Source: Aselliscus stoliczkanus (Eukaryota > Chordata > Mammalia > Chiroptera > Hipposideridae). Taken from it: a stretch of 64,000 nucleotides of DNA. A model generated the notes under the pieces. That model saw only the letters and a list, made by a program, of their open reading frames with translations, made no database searches and was not told where the DNA came from. Positions 57,501-59,728 of the stretch are shown here, one piece after another. Every line of letters begins with the position of its first letter. The first letter of the stretch is position 1. The translations under genes were made by a program, and so were the position numbers. The stretch lies in NCBI GenBank assembly GCA_033961575.1, contig CM066731.1:132115001-132179000 (forward strand). Reading direction: 5' to 3'.

Positions 57501-59695
57501 TAGCTGCGCTGTTGTGGCTGCCTTGATGTCTGAATCATTTTGAGTTTGGGGAAGAGCCAGAAGTCACATGGTGCCAGATTCAGTGAATAAGGTAGATGAG
57601 GACACACCGTAATGTTTTATTTGACATAAATTGTCATATACCAGAAGTGATGTGTGACACAGAGCGTTGTCATGATGGAGGATGACTTAGGACACACTTT
57701 AAAAAACACCTTCTCTCAACTGTAGCTCACACCTGACTGACTGCACTCAACAAGTTGAAACTTGTCACACACTGCCACTTCTCCTATTAAAGATCCCTGC
57801 CTTTCCACTGGATGGCACTCGGCAGCAGCATTCATGCTATTTTTTTACCACAACGGTAAAGGATCCTTATCACACATCACTTCTGGTATGGCACTTTCTG
57901 TCAAATAAAAACATTACGGTGTGTCCTCATCCACCTTATTCACCAGATCTGGCACCATGCAACTTCTGACTCTTCCCCAAAGCCAAAATGACTATGAAAG
58001 GTGAACATTTTGAATCGATTCAGGACATCAAAGCAGCCATGACAGTGCAACTAAAGACACTCATGTAAGAAGACTTCCAAAACTGCTTCAGAAAGTGGCA
58101 AGAACAATGAGATAAGTGTGTTCGAAGTGAGGGAAGCTATTCTGACGGGGATTAATGGCAATGTGTCTTTTACTGTAATAGTATTTTTTTTTAATTTAAA
58201 CATTCATCATAGTTTTTGATCACTCCTGGTATACTGAAGTTGGTTAAGCAACTTGCCCAGTGTTACAACCATTAGTAACTGGAAGTATTGTGATTACCAA
58301 GCAGTCTGGTATGATAGGAAACATTCTCAGATACTAAATTTTACTACATCTATACCCTATCTTGAATCTAAAAATAATAATGAATCAATATATTCCTGAG
58401 TCTCTATACACTATTTGGCAGTAACTAATTAGTTTTCTGGTTCACAATTAAATAAAACCATAAATATCTATTATTCACATCCTATTATAATTTTTTTCCT
58501 AAAAGAAGTTTATCTCTCTAAGTAGTCACACTTAAGCTAGCTCACATGACTATTATAGCACATCTAAAAACCAGCTCTTACCTTGCTATGGGGTACAAAT
58601 TCCTCCATCATCTTCTTTAAAGGGTTTTCATAATCCACAATCATCTGACCAAGGCGTGGGTATTCTCGGTCACTTAAAAAGACATATCAAATTTCACTGA
58701 ATTATAAGCCACCAAATTGAGCATTTCAGAAAGATTTTTTTTTTTAGCTGAGCCATCCTGCCACCTATTAGCAGCTCAACGGCAACTCAGCTCAGGCTGG
58801 CCTCGAGCCACTGTTGCTCAGAGCTCAACTCGCACTCTTGAGTGAGCTCTTAACCAACTGAGCCACTCGGCCGGCCCAAAAAATCTCCTTTTTACTTATT
58901 TATTTATTTATTTATTTATTTTAAGGGCAGTGTCACTGGCCCTCATATGTGGGACCGAACTGGGACTGCTGGCGTCCCAAGCCAGCGCTTAACCATTGCG
59001 CCACTCAGCCGGCCCTCAGAAAGATTTTTATAACATGGTCTACCTTGCTCCATGGGTCATCTCATGAGCATAGTTGTACAATCCAATGATTGCCTTCCTT
59101 TCTTCAATTCGAGACAGCAGTATCATCAGAGTTGTATAGGTTATGATCAAATCTAAGTAGTTCTTTGTTAAATCAAAGTTTACAGTCTAGAAAAAAAAAA
59201 TAACCAAGTTTAACTCCTTCCTATTTCACAAACTTTTTTTTTTTTTTAAAGATTTTATTGGGGCGTTGTGGGGAGGGGAACAGCATTGGGGAATCGGGGA
59301 AGGGGAACAGACAAGTTGCTGTCTTTTCGTTCTTCAGTCTAGTTGCGGAGGACATTGCTTCACTGACCCATGTTGGTATCGTCATTGCGCTCTTCCCGGA
59401 TGAGGCAGATTGGTTGCCGGCCTCTGGATGGTCGCTCACCGTGGCTATTGGCAGCTCACGCTGACTGCCAGCCACTCACTATAGCCTATGGCAGCCCACT
59501 GCAGCAGGGGCTGCAGCCTACACCATTGCCGGGGCTTGCACAGCCCAGCTCCAGGTGGAGCTATTGTTAGCTGTAGAGGGCAGTGACATTGGCCCTCATA
59601 TGTGTGCTCCGAACCGGGGCCGCTGGCATCCCAAAACCAGCTCCTAACCAGTGCACCACTCGATCAGCCCTTATTTCACAAACTTTTTAATTAAT

Positions 59696-59728
<33 letters not shown>

